A stretch of 64,000 bases of DNA from G965247475 sp965247475. Lineage in GTDB: Bacteria; Chloroflexota; UBA11872. Shown one piece after another: positions 50,842-59,905 of the stretch. The position numbers were made by a program, and so were the translations under genes. Every line of letters begins with the position of its first letter. Within the stretch, counting starts at the first letter, position 1. The notes under the pieces were generated by a model. That model was not told the DNA's origin, searched no databases, and worked only from the letters and a program-made list of their open reading frames with translations. The DNA is taken from positions 1,860,001-1,924,000 of the forward strand of contig OZ252016.1 of the NCBI GenBank assembly GCA_965247475.1, in the 5' to 3' direction.

Positions 50842-51612
50842 ATGCAATACGGCGACCTCACGTTTCTCCAAATCCGTGATCGCGCCCGGCAGGGCTGGGT
50901 TGCGATCGTTCCCACCGGTTGCACCGAGCAACAGGGACCCCATCTGCCGGTCGACGCCGACACGTGGCAGGTGGAAGCCACCACGCGGGCCGCTGCCGAG
51001 CGAGCGGCGGATCGCTATTCCCTCAAGTCTCTGGTGCTGCCGACCATGCCGTTCGGACCCACGCCGGAGCACCGGAACTTCGGCTGGGGCTACATCGACA
51101 TCTCGGCCGAGCTGCACGAGGCTCTGGTGCGGGCCGTCCTGGAGTCCCTGGGCGAGCAGGGGTTCGCGCGCATCATCGTGTGGCGCGGCTGCGGCCAGCA
51201 CGATCTAGAGGAGACGGTCCGAGCCTTCAACCTCGCCCACACGGGACGCTCGATGGCCTTCTTGCCGCGTCTTCCGTTCCACGATGTCTGGTGTCGCACC
51301 GCCGATCCGTCCGTCCCTGGGGGGCACGCGGACAGCTTTGCGACCTCACTTGCCCTGCATCTCCGCCCCCGGACCGTGCGCACGGATCTGATCCCGGAAC
51401 TGGACCCGAAGCATCAGACGGAGTGGGACTATCCGGTCGACTTCACGCGCTACTCCTCGACCGGCGTCGTGGGCGACGCCACCCACGCCAGCGCCGGGCT
51501 GGGCGCACGGCTCTGGGAGGCGGTGGTGGACGAGATGGCGCGCACGTTCGCCGAGCTGGCGACCGCGGATGAGCCGGTCATCGAGCACGACCCGCACGGA
51601 GGGGCGCCGTGA
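50842..51612 (+). CDS. Creatininase-family amidohydrolase with altered metal-site motifs
   Basis: A 256-residue creatininase/FAPy-deformylase-like protein. The opening matches well: VAIVPTGCTEQQGPHLPVDA, with Glu29 and His34 as candidate ligands, then VLPTMPFGPTPEHRNFGW. The family NGHGGN step reads IVWRGCGQHDLEETV, and the G-H-A-G-E step reads GGHADSFATSLAL, so a His and Glu ligand seem lost or moved. The scaffold is right but the chemistry may differ from creatinine or cyclic amide hydrolysis. ATG 50842 follows GAGAGGGCT. It is divergent from the solute-binding protein. Confidence 0.75.
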   Translation: MQYGDLTFLQIRDRARQGWVAIVPTGCTEQQGPHLPVDADTWQVEATTRAAAERAADRYSLKSLVLPTMPFGPTPEHRNFGWGYIDISAELHEALVRAVLESLGEQGFARIIVWRGCGQHDLEETVRAFNLAHTGRSMAFLPRLPFHDVWCRTADPSVPGGHADSFATSLALHLRPRTVRTDLIPELDPKHQTEWDYPVDFTRYSSTGVVGDATHASAGLGARLWEAVVDEMARTFAELATADEPVIEHDPHGGAP

Positions 51613-51738
51613 CGCGGGTCCGACGGTGAAGCAGGCGAGGCCGAGGGGATCGGCTGCCTCGGGCGGCTGATTGGAGGCAGCTTGGCTGGGCAGCCACGTC
51701 GATTGACCTGAACGCGTACCGGCCGCAACCTGCATCGC

Positions 51739-52232
51739 ATGGATCGCGGGGTTCAGATCCGGCAGCCTGTCAAGGCTGACTACGCGGCGGTGCGCGACCT
51801 CTATGCGGAGGCCGATGCGCTACACGCAGACGCCGTCTCTGACTTGTTCCGCCACACGAAGGCGCCCGCCCGAACACGTTCGCTATTCGATGGCTTCCTC
51901 GCGGACCCAGCCATGCTTCTGCTCGTCGCAGAGCGGTCGGAGACGGCGATCGGGCTCGTGCGGGCCGTCGAGCGACGGCGAGACGATATCCCCGACGTCC
52001 CGGCGTTGCGGCCGCGTAGGTTCGTTGCAGTCAAGGAGCTTGTCGTGGCCGCAAGCGCACGTCGCCGGGGTATCGGTACCGCGCTCATGGAGCGTGCCGA
52101 AGCCTGGGCACTGGAGCGCGGCGTGGACGTGGTTGAACTCGCCGTCTACGACTTCAACACGGCCGCTCGGGCGCTGTACGACAAGTTGGCTACGAAACCA
52201 GGCGCCAGCAGCTGGCCAAGCGGCTTGGCTAG
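51739..52232 (+). pseudogene. GNAT-family acetyltransferase with a C-terminal frameshift
   Basis: A near-complete GNAT: MDRGVQIRQPVKADYAAVRDL, then KELVVAASARRRGIGTALMERAEAW (acetyl-CoA loop RRRGIGTA) and VVELAVYDFNTAARALYDKL. At about 52188-52189 the frame leaves the family. Adding one G to the GG there restores GYETRRQQLAKRLG and a stop at 52230-52232, the expected last strand and helix of a GNAT. As given, the open frame runs on to 52278 with a meaningless tail. It may be a miscalled homopolymer or a mild true mutation; the core enzyme could still fold. Confidence 0.8.
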
Positions 52233-52274
52233 GCCGGGTGGGCGAGGCTTTCGAGCGGACCGCAATGTGCGCGA

Positions 52275-52850
52275 ATGAATGACGAACCGTTCCTGCTGAT
52301 CGTCACCGGGCCCCCGGCCGCCGGGAAGACGACGCTGGCGCGGTATCTGTCTCGCGAGCTGGGCCTGCCGCTGCTGTCCAAGGACTCGATCAAGGAACGC
52401 CTGTTCGACACGCTGGGCGCCTCCGGCGTCGAGGACTCGAAGCGCCTCGGGCGGGCCGCAATCGAAGTGATGTTCGGTCTGGCGGAGGAGTGGCTCAGGA
52501 CCGGGCTGTCGGTGGTGGTGGAATCACCGCTGCGTCCCGATTTCGCAGACGCGCGCATCCGCCGGCTCGAGCGGGAGTGTGGATGCACGGCGGTGCAGAT
52601 CGTGCTGACCGGCGCGCCGGAGGTGCTGATCGACCGCTATCGGCGTCGCCCCGACCGCGAGGGACGCCACGCAAGCCACTACGACACGCAGCGATTGCCC
52701 GAGATCGAGCAGATGGCGAGCCGCCCATTCATGCCGCTCGCGGTTTCGGGCGGCACGCTGAGCATCGACACGACATCCTGGCCGAACCTGGATCGCGAGG
52801 CCGTGCTTGCGTGGGTCATCGAGTCGATCAGACCGCTCGACTCGGTCTAA
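52275..52850 (+). CDS. P-loop kinase (AAA_33/zeta-toxin-like)
   Basis: A 191-residue nucleotide-binding kinase. Walker A is IVTGPPAAGKTTLARYLSRE (residues 10-29). Then come LLSKDSIKERLFDTLG (substrate-binding Asp), VVVESPLRPDFADARI (the Walker B-like Glu region) and the lid RYRRRPDREGRHASHY. The layout fits small kinases related to chloramphenicol phosphotransferase, zeta toxins or gluconate kinases. No antitoxin partner is obvious. It is convergent with the methyltransferase gene; their stops overlap (TAA at 52848-52850 and the minus-strand stop at 52847). Confidence 0.82.
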   Translation: MNDEPFLLIVTGPPAAGKTTLARYLSRELGLPLLSKDSIKERLFDTLGASGVEDSKRLGRAAIEVMFGLAEEWLRTGLSVVVESPLRPDFADARIRRLERECGCTAVQIVLTGAPEVLIDRYRRRPDREGRHASHYDTQRLPEIEQMASRPFMPLAVSGGTLSIDTTSWPNLDREAVLAWVIESIRPLDSV

Positions 52851-53601
52851 GCCGCCGGTGATTCGGCCGGCCGTCCGGTCGTGACGTAGCGGTTCACGCT
52901 GAACACGTAGTCGCCTCGATCGGCCTGCGTCTCGAGGTCCGAGAGCCACGCCTCGATGTGGGCGTTCGGGACCTCGCCTCCAGTGCGCAGCCAATCGGCG
53001 ATCACGCCGGCCTGCCAGTGACCGTGGGTGCCCGCTCGTACGCGCGCTCGACCAGCACGTGCGCCTCGCAGGTGATGTCCTCGAGACCCGCCCGGCGCAT
53101 CAGTGCGGGCGTGGCGCGGCCGATCCATCCGGCCGGGCCCGAATCGCAAAACGAGCGCAGGATTCGCCGGCCAAGCGCTTCGTTCGTCCCCGAGAACACA
53201 ACCGTATCCCAGTCGGTGTCGTCCGCAATCACACGGCCCGCAGGCGCGCACACGCGGGCGGCTTCTCGGAGCGCTTGCACCCGATCGCCAACCCACTCCA
53301 AGGTTTCCATCAACGTCACGAGGTCGAACGAATGGGCGTTGAACGGCAACTGCTGCCCGTCGCCAACCGCCAGCCAGAAGCCGGCGGGAGCCGGCAGCAC
53401 TCGCCGACGGGTCTCGATGCCAGCTGCGACACGCACGCCGGACTGCGCGGCGAGGCGCAGGAACCGCCCGGCGCCGCAGCCCACATCCAAGAGCCGGCCA
53501 GCGGTGAGGCCGACGGAGCCCAGCACCTGCTGGTAGTGCGCGCTTAGGGATTCTGGAAGATGAACTGCCGCGTCCACAGCGTTTGCGCCGCTAGGCAGCA
53601 C
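52847..53601 (-). pseudogene. SAM-dependent methyltransferase with one frameshift
   Basis: Read from GTG 53601 it starts AVHLPESLSAHYQQVLGSVG. Motif I is LLDVGCGAGRFLRLAAQSG, followed by GDGQQLPFNAHSFDLVTLME and RVCAPAGRVIADDTDW, as in UbiE/biotin-synthesis-like methyltransferases. At about 53031-53033 the frame breaks. Adding one G to the GGG there changes ERAPTVTGRP into ERGTHGHWQAGVIADWL, which continues without stop through DLETQADRGDYVFSVNRYV to 52847. The C-terminal extension is the natural end. This is the second single-base indel within 1 kb, both in short G runs. Intact length about 250 residues. Confidence 0.8.
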
Positions 53602-54037
53602 GAGGCTCTCGGTCGGGGCACCTGCACGATAGCCGAGCCGAGGTTGCTCAGGTGCGCCGGCACCGGGAGCGCACGGGTTGGGTCCTAGGGCTCGTGCTCT
53701 ACCGCGCTCCCGCGAGGGATCTTACAAACCGCGAATGCGGCTCCTTCGACAGGCTCTCGCCGGTCCGGTGGCGGTGAGGTTCCTCGGCTGCGGCTCGAAT
53801 GACAGGAGGGATGCGCGGCGCCACCACCGAGGGCAACCACAAGGGTTTGCCCCTACATGAGAACCGTGCATAGCCCGGTCAAGCTACGGATGTCGGGGGA
53901 GGACCCTGCGCGGTTCCAGGTTGGGTGGGGCCTAGATTCCCGCGTGCGCGGGAATGACGAGGGGTTACGCCAAGGTCTCCTCAATGGAGAGCCACCCTGG
54001 CATGGGTGCCCGTCGCAAAATCTCGGGACGAGGGCGG
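53602..54037. repeat. Gene-free stretch with dispersed repeats and a 20-base palindrome
   Basis: No gene is visible. Bases 53757-53798 match 3347-3388 at 38 of 42 positions. Bases 53936-53955 form an inverted repeat ATTCCCGCG-TG-CGCGGGAAT followed by GACGAGG; this is the widespread bacterial type of intergenic repeat flanked by ATTCCC/GGGAAT arms. A GAATGACAGGAGG run near 53796 echoes the tandem unit at 3454. Confidence 0.6.
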
Positions 54038-54421
54038 CTAGAGCTCGACGGGATCGTCGGCGCGCAGGTGGAACGACTTGCGGACGGCCTCGTGCACGAC
54101 CCAGGTGGTCTTGCTGCCGATGGGGACGAAGAACAGATCGCCGGGTCCGAGCGTCACGATGTCGCCGTCGTCGTCGGTGATGGTGACCCGTCCCTCGAGG
54201 ATCTGCGCCGTCTCGTCCCACGCGTAGTCGGCACGAAACGTGCCCGGCGTGCATGTCCACACGCCGCTGCCAATGCGCTTGTCGTCGGTCTGCCACAGGA
54301 ACATGCCGCGCGCGTCGGGCTGGCCGCTGATGATGTCGTCGCTGGGAATCGACCAGGGATCGAGGTCAGCATCGGCGCTGTGAACCGTGCGGATGCCGCT
54401 GGCAAGACTGGTCGCATGCAT
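54038..54421 (-). CDS. Cupin-domain protein
   Basis: A 127-residue small beta-barrel. ATG 54421 has a good AGAGGAA ribosome binding site, which chooses it over longer upstream frames. The barrel shows GVWTCTPGTFRADYAWDE, then TAQILEGRVTITDDDGD (motif 1 normally G-x5-H-x-H-x3-E-x6-G: the histidines are replaced, and Glu with ILEGRV remains), IVTLGPGDLFFVPIG (motif 2 PGD-x3-P-x-G) and TTWVVHEAVRKSFHLR. This pattern recalls the DUF861/EutQ-like cupins, often metal-poor. Substrate unknown; it may assist the cyclase-family gene downstream of the neighbouring repeat. Confidence 0.8.
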   Translation of the reverse strand: MHATSLASGIRTVHSADADLDPWSIPSDDIISGQPDARGMFLWQTDDKRIGSGVWTCTPGTFRADYAWDETAQILEGRVTITDDDGDIVTLGPGDLFFVPIGSKTTWVVHEAVRKSFHLRADDPVEL

Positions 54422-54534
54422 GTGAGTTCCTCTGTGCGTTCGCGTCCGCTGGCAATCTCGGCCGTCAGGGGCGCGATGGTAGCGCGGCGGCCGATGGCGT
54501 CGTCCGTGCACCCAATGACAGCCGTCAGTTCCGA

Positions 54535-54574
54535 CCCCCTCACCCTAGCCCTCTCCCTCGATGGAGAGGGAACT
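54535..54574. repeat. Dispersed CCCCTCACCC / GAGAGGGAACT element
   Basis: CCCCCTCACCCTAGCC, CTCTCCCTC, GATGGAGAGGGAACT: an imperfect hairpin with CTCTCC/GGAGAG arms. A shorter copy, lacking the middle, is at 3322-3347. No coding function. Confidence 0.6.
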
Positions 54575-54643
54575 TGGCATGGGCACCTGACCCGTCCTGC
54601 GTAACCTACGGCCGTGCGACCGCGGCCGGTCCTTCCATCTTGT

Positions 54644-55309
54644 CTACCCGTCCAGCGGTTCGAGCGCGATCGCGCGCGTGGGGAAGGCGGTGACGCGCCG
54701 CATGCGCACGGGCAGCGCAATGAAGAACACGCGCCGTTTGGTGATCTGGCTCAGACCCTGGATGCCGTCGATCACCGGGATGCCGGCCAGCAGCATCTTG
54801 CAGTCGGCGTCACCCTGCCCGAGCGGCGTTCCGGGCGGCGAATAGTCGATGTCCTCGTAGGCGATGGCCTTGATGCCGGTCTCGATCAGCCAATCGGTCG
54901 CTCCAACCGTGATGAACGGCTGCTCGGCCTGGGTGGCCGCGTCACCCCAGGTGAGGACGATATCGCCGGTCGTAACGCCCAGCGCCTCGAAGTCTTCGGC
55001 GTCGACGGCGGCGCCGGATTCCTTGGCGCTGAAGTCGCAGGCCACGGCCTCTCCCAGATAGGCGCTCAGCGGCATCTGTGCGAGGTCGGCGCCTTCGGCG
55101 TCGTACTTGTACGCGGCCTCGGCGTGAACGCCGAGGTGCGTCTGGGTCTGGATCTTGTGCATCCGCGCGCCCAGCGCCTCGACCTCCTGGACCTCGATCC
55201 AGCGGCCGCGAAACGGCTCGCCGTTCTCGTGGTGGCCGTTCGTCCGGGTCTCGCCGGGCATCAACTCGGGCGAGAAATCGATGATCCGGTACTTGCTCAG
55301 GTCGATCAC
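54644..55309 (-). CDS. Cyclase-family (kynurenine formamidase-like) protein with variant metal motif
   Basis: A 221-residue protein of the cyclase/arylformamidase fold. GTG 55309 is chosen because the family start VIDLSKYRIIDFSPELMPG begins there. The canonical H-x-G-T-H-x-D-x-P-x-H metal motif reads THLGVHAEAAYKYD: the two outer histidines are kept but T, D, P and the last H are changed. The rest fits the family: DFSAKESGAAVDAEDFEALG, GDIVLTWGDAATQ, DWLIETGIKAIAYEDIDYSP and IPVIDGIQGLSQITKRRVFF. Metal-dependent hydrolysis of amides or lactones is the family role, but activity of this variant is uncertain. Confidence 0.75.
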   Translation of the reverse strand: MIDLSKYRIIDFSPELMPGETRTNGHHENGEPFRGRWIEVQEVEALGARMHKIQTQTHLGVHAEAAYKYDAEGADLAQMPLSAYLGEAVACDFSAKESGAAVDAEDFEALGVTTGDIVLTWGDAATQAEQPFITVGATDWLIETGIKAIAYEDIDYSPPGTPLGQGDADCKMLLAGIPVIDGIQGLSQITKRRVFFIALPVRMRRVTAFPTRAIALEPLDG

Positions 55310-55448
55310 GGAAGAGTCCCTTCGGCGGCGGCGGCGCGCGGCTCGGAGCGTACCGGCTCGCCGTGTGTCGGGTGGCCGCGATTGAAGCGTCCGGGGGCGC
55401 CAGCCCGTTGCTATAGTCGAGGTCGTCGCCCCCGGGAAGCGAGCGGAG

Positions 55449-56141
55449 ATGGCTGCGGGCATCCTGTTCAGTGTGCTACCGATCGTTGCGGTACTAGCCG
55501 TGATCGGGCTGGCGGTATACGCGTTCGTGCGGGTACGGGCCGGTGAGCCCGTCGTGCATTTGAGCGTGGCCGGATTCCTGACCGCCTACGTAGGGGTGGC
55601 AATGGTGGCTGCGCTGATTGTGGCCGCGATCGGCGCCTCCCAGCTCGTCAACGCTGGGTTGAGCCGCGCGGCCGGCGGCGAGTTCAGCTACGGCCGACAG
55701 CATGGGTCGATGGCGCCGCTCGTGAAGGCGCCCGCGGCCGGCGCGGCGGACAAGGGTCTCGCACGGGCCAAGGCCCAGTACGACGCGCGCGAGGCCGAGC
55801 GGCTCGACGGCGCGTTCCGCTCGGGCCTGATCTCGGGAATCTCCGTGGCGGTGGTGGGTCTGGTGATATTCGCGATTCACCTGTTGGTGCGGGTGCTGGC
55901 GGGCATGGGCGACGCGAACCGGACGCAGCGCCGCTGGTTGCTGGGCTCGCTGCTGGTGGTGTTTGGGCTGGTGAGCCTGGTGGCGCTGCCGACCGGCATC
56001 GTCGCCACGCTCAACTACGCGTTCGACGCCAGCTGGGACTCCTACGAGGGTCCGGGCGGCACGCTGGCGGTGGCGATCGCGTTCACACCGATCTGGTTCG
56101 CGTTAATCGCGCTGTTCACGCGTGAGGTGCGCCGGGTCTGA
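55449..56141 (+). CDS. Five-segment membrane protein of unknown function
   Basis: A 230-residue integral membrane protein starting at ATG with GGAG-like GAGCGGAG upstream. Hydrophobic segments lie at about 3-27, 38-64, 126-150, 162-188 and 205-225; a charged loop of about 60 residues (KGLARAKAQYDAREAERLDG) lies between the second and third. This resembles DUF5671-type proteins common in Chloroflexota, but I cannot confirm the family. Function is unknown. It is divergent from the cyclase gene and precedes an enolase-superfamily gene by about 100 bases. Confidence 0.6.
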   Translation: MAAGILFSVLPIVAVLAVIGLAVYAFVRVRAGEPVVHLSVAGFLTAYVGVAMVAALIVAAIGASQLVNAGLSRAAGGEFSYGRQHGSMAPLVKAPAAGAADKGLARAKAQYDAREAERLDGAFRSGLISGISVAVVGLVIFAIHLLVRVLAGMGDANRTQRRWLLGSLLVVFGLVSLVALPTGIVATLNYAFDASWDSYEGPGGTLAVAIAFTPIWFALIALFTREVRRV

Positions 56142-56238
56142 GATCGGCGCTCCGCAACCAACGCTGTTCGGGCGCTCTGATCGTGACGAGGCGAGCCCAT
56201 GCGACACTGCGCGGCGGCTCGCAGCGAGGACGCCTGCC

Positions 56239-57495
56239 ATGCGGATTACGTCGGTCGAGGGCATCCCGGTCGACGCCGGTCACACGCCGCTCGCGGAACG
56301 GCACATGCGGCTGCGGTACGGGGACTGGTCGCTGAGCGAAGTCTGCAAGGTCACCACCGACAACGGGTTGGTCGGCTGGGGCGAGACGATCTCGCACTAC
56401 ACCTGGGGCAGCCCAACCGTGACGGATCAGGCGATCGAGCGCGTAATAGGCCGCAACCCCGCGGAGCTGCTCTGGGACGACTCGCTGGGCGCGGGGCTGC
56501 AACAGGCGATGTTCGATCTCACCGGCAAGGCGCTGGGCGTCCCGGCCTACCGGTTGATCGGCACGAAGGTCCGCGACTGGTGCCCGATCGCGTGGTGGTG
56601 CATCGACATGCCGCCCGAGGACTGGGCGGCGGAGGCGCAAGCGGCGGTCGAGAACGGCTACGCCGCGTTCAAGTTCAAGGCGCGGCCGTGGTTCGACATC
56701 GTGGCGCAGATGCAGGCGGTGGACGCCGTGACGCCCGATCACGCGGTGTTCGACCTCGACTTCAACGAGTGGCTGCTCGACGCGAGCACCGCGCTCCCGG
56801 TGCTGCGCGAGCTGGAGCGGTTCGAGAAGGTCAAGATCTTCGAGACGCCGATCGCAACGAACGACGTGGCCGGCAACAAGTCGCTGCGCGCCAAGCTCGA
56901 GCGGCCGACGGCGCTGCACACGGGGACGCCGCCGTTCGTGACCGCCGTGCGCGAGGCGGTGTGCGACGGGCTGGTGGTGAACCGGGACGCGGGCGACAAC
57001 CGGCACCACGCGGAACTCGCCGCGGAGACGAACATGCCCTTCTGGCTCCAGCTCGTGGGCACCGGCATCACCTCGGCGTTCGCGGCGCACCAGGGGGCGG
57101 TGTTCGCGGCCGCGCGCTGGCCGGCGGTGACGTGTCTGAACACCTACGCCAACGATCTACTGATCGAGCCGCTGCGGATCGAACGCGGCTACCTGCGGGT
57201 GCCGGAAGCGCCGGGGCTGGGCATCGACGTGAACGAGGACGCGCTCGAACGCCTGCGGCGCGACGACATGAGCACCAAGCCCTGCCCGCGCGCGATCTAT
57301 CGGGTGGCGTGGGCCGACGGCCGCACGGCCGAATACACGGTCGCGGAGCGCCTCGAGCGGGACTTCATGGACGGCAACCAGCCGGGATTCGAGCGCGGCG
57401 TGGAGCTGGAGTGCGAGGAGGACGACGGCAGCGTGGACTTCAACGACCGTCACGCCGCGATCGAGCACGCGGGGGTGCTGGTTACGAATCCGTGA
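56239..57495 (+). CDS. Enolase-superfamily protein D with an atypical metal site
   Basis: A 418-residue barrel enzyme. ATG 56239 begins the capping domain MRITSVEGIPVDAGHTPLAE. The lysine pair is in YAAFKFKARPWFDI; the first metal ligand Asp is in AVFDLDFNEWLLD and the second Glu in KIFETPIATND. The third ligand, normally Glu in G-E, falls at TALHTGTPPFVTAV and appears missing. Late strands read LQLVGTGITSAFAAHQGAVF rather than a clear catalytic His. A C-terminal extension of about 60 residues follows (YRVAWADGRTAEYTVAE). It may be catalytically altered or a new subgroup. Substrate unknown. Confidence 0.75.
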   Translation: MRITSVEGIPVDAGHTPLAERHMRLRYGDWSLSEVCKVTTDNGLVGWGETISHYTWGSPTVTDQAIERVIGRNPAELLWDDSLGAGLQQAMFDLTGKALGVPAYRLIGTKVRDWCPIAWWCIDMPPEDWAAEAQAAVENGYAAFKFKARPWFDIVAQMQAVDAVTPDHAVFDLDFNEWLLDASTALPVLRELERFEKVKIFETPIATNDVAGNKSLRAKLERPTALHTGTPPFVTAVREAVCDGLVVNRDAGDNRHHAELAAETNMPFWLQLVGTGITSAFAAHQGAVFAAARWPAVTCLNTYANDLLIEPLRIERGYLRVPEAPGLGIDVNEDALERLRRDDMSTKPCPRAIYRVAWADGRTAEYTVAERLERDFMDGNQPGFERGVELECEEDDGSVDFNDRHAAIEHAGVLVTNP

Positions 57496-57825
57496 GGCGC
57501 GCGCGGCTCCGCGGTTCCCGGGAATGCCGTCAGGTGGTGAGTCGCGGTCCCGCGCCGCCGACCCGCGCGAGCACGTGCTGATCCAGACGCTGGAACCGCA
57601 TGCGCGGCGCTCTTTCAGCTAATCGCCAAGGGCCCCGTCCGAGACTGGGCGGACGAAACGCTGCTCGCACCACCCATCCCACTCCCGACGCAGCATAGAC
57701 TGCCCAGCCAAGGCCTTTCAGAGCACCACCATGACTCCGAGCGCGTCACCCTTCCGCGATGCCTCAACCTGTCGGCATCCTGTTCCGCGCCTCAATCCCA
57801 GGAACGGCGGTACCGTAAGGTGCTG
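57496..57825 (+). other. Leader region before the reverse transcriptase gene
   Basis: About 330 bases with no coding sequence that I can support. It changes from the local high GC toward the AT-richer island. A weak stem (CGTCC / GGACG around GAGACTGGGC, near 57635-57655) is visible. Reverse transcriptases of defence systems often use a non-coding RNA made from such a leader, so this stretch is a candidate template or partner RNA; nothing in the sequence proves it. Confidence 0.35.
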
Positions 57826-59670
57826 ATGTCTACTCCTCAGCACCTCCCTCCGCATGGTGGTTTGCGGGAAGTCTCGAAGTCCGCACTTTGGAAGAGCTGG
57901 AAGGAGATCAGCAAAGAGCTGCGTCGCTCCTCTCTCCGAGACGTTGTCGATTTCATTGACTATGACCTCGATCCTAATACTTGGATTAGACACATTCTTA
58001 GAGAACTCCGTTCAGGATCATACGAGCCGCGACGACCACGCAGATTCACACTCGGTAAGTCGCACGGATTTAGTAGATGGATGACGCTTCCTGAGATACC
58101 ACATCTAGTATTATATCACACAGTAGCTACATGTATTATTGATCGATCTCAGAAGCGTAGACGCCGGTTGCACGATGTCTAGTTTGCGCGTGACAAGATC
58201 CATAAGATTCGCAGAGATGCGCGCCAGGAAGCTGAGACTGAAACATCCGGGGCTACTGACTATGGTAGATCCTCATTCCGGGTATGGCTTCGCTTTAACC
58301 AATATAGACAGCTTCTCATTCTAAGGAAGATTTATCCTAATATCGTTATTACAGACACCACTAACTTCTTCGATAGTATCGCGCATATACAGATCGAGGC
58401 CGCCTTGTCTGAACTCGGATTCTCAAGGAGTTTCACTGGGCTTGTCCAGCTTCTTCTTGAGCGCCTTATGTTCCGTCATCCATTCTCCGCTAACCCACGG
58501 ATTGGTATTCCGGTAGACGAATTCGACTGCTCACGTTGCCTTGCTCATATCGTCCTGTTCCCCCATGACGATCGAATGGTCAAGGCCGTCGGGCAGGACG
58601 CGTATGTGCGGTGGATGGATGATCAGACCTTTGGCGTGGAAACCGAAGCCGACGCCTACTCTATTCTCTCAGAGACAAACGTGTCGCTCAAGCGTCTGCA
58701 CCTAGCCCCAAACGCTGGAAAGACCCGAATCCTGACTCTTTCCGATGCGCGGCAGCACTTTCATTTCGCAGCAAACGATGGGCTGGACCGCCTCGACCGA
58801 GAGTGGCAAGGCGGGCAGCCGATTACTCGGAAGGCTCGGATTGAGCAGCGCAAGAGCTTCCGGAATATCTGGCAACGTGCGCGCAAGAACGAGGGACGAG
58901 GAGAGTGGGCAAAGATCCTCAAGAGAGTGTATCTTGCTGCGGGTCGGCTCGGACTTCGTGTTTTCGTACAACGTGCGCACGGGGATGTCCTACGTGATCC
59001 TGCTCTTGCCCGCCGAGTAGCTGAATACTTGAGAGTCGTCTGTCCGCCCCGCGAATTCTTGTTGCCGTTGCAGGCCATTCTGGAGGACGAGCGCATAGTT
59101 TATGACGACGTCGGACGTACGTTCGCCGAACAACTGCTGAGGCTAGAGCCGACGACCACAGTTGAGCGTCGCGAACTCCGGAGCTTGGCGAGGTATGCCC
59201 TACGTCGGCGCACGGGGCCGCGGATCCCCGATGAAGTTGCGGCCCTGGTGCTGCTTCGCTTCGGCGACGGACGTTCCGCCCCTTCGCTACACCGGTATTT
59301 GCGAAACCGGTCACGAGAATACGGAGCCCGGGCAGTGGCCCTTGTGCTCGCATCACTGGGCGAGTCATATGCAGATGTTGTTGAGCGACACGGTCGCGAC
59401 GGCCTTGGAGAGCGCTTGGTAAGGGTTGTCAGCCTTTTGCATGCGGTAAAGAAGTCCGTATTGCCCGACAGGATACGAGCACGATTACGTCGCAGCTATG
59501 ACCCGCTAGCAGGCAGGTATTGCCTGGACATATGTGTGCTGCTAGTTGCAAAGCTACATGCATGTAGTCCTAACTATAGGATGGTGATACAAGCTATTAT
59601 AAAGCAGAGATTATCAGCTCATCTCTCTCCATTCGAGATCGATCTTGTGCGGCGGTCTGGACTCGCATAG
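57826..59670 (+). pseudogene. Unclassified reverse transcriptase interrupted by one in-frame TAG
   Basis: One reading frame runs from ATG 57826 (AAGG ribosome binding site) to 59670, broken only by TAG at 58180-58182. Joined, it encodes about 614 residues. RT blocks: GSYEPRRPRRFTLGKSHGFS (fingers), motif A IVITDTTNFFDSI with Asp177, a GIPVDEFDCSRCLAHIVLF segment where other RTs have GxPQGxxxS, the catalytic AYVRWMDDQTF (Asp265-Asp266) and APNAGKTRILTL. Residues about 340-614 are helical, HEAT-like, with no endonuclease or maturase domain. Tyr codons differ from TAG by one base at this site (V-stop-F). Codon use and GC differ from neighbours, suggesting transfer. It is neither group II intron nor DGR-like; a defence RT is a reasonable guess. 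Confidence 0.85.
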
Positions 59671-59905
59671 CGCGATCTACGCCATCGCATGCCTGCCGTC
59701 GGAATCGCTAACGCAGTAGCTGACTGCCAGGCCATGCTGCTTGATGGCCCGTGACCTGACCCGAAGCGCTCCGGTCCGGTAGAGGGTTCCGGCGCCGCAA
59801 GCAGCGCGAGCGGCGAGACCGTGGATAACGCCCGCCCGGCTCGTTCTCGGTCACTCGGCCCATTTGAGCGCTGTCCGGTCCGTTCGAGGGTCACCTGCTC
59901 CACGT

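Noticed and set aside
57826..59670. Group II intron-encoded protein or diversity-generating retroelement
   Set aside because: No maturase/X domain, no endonuclease, no intron RNA domain V; the region expected to read GxPQG or xGxxxSQ is GIPVDEFDCSR, and no template repeat was found.
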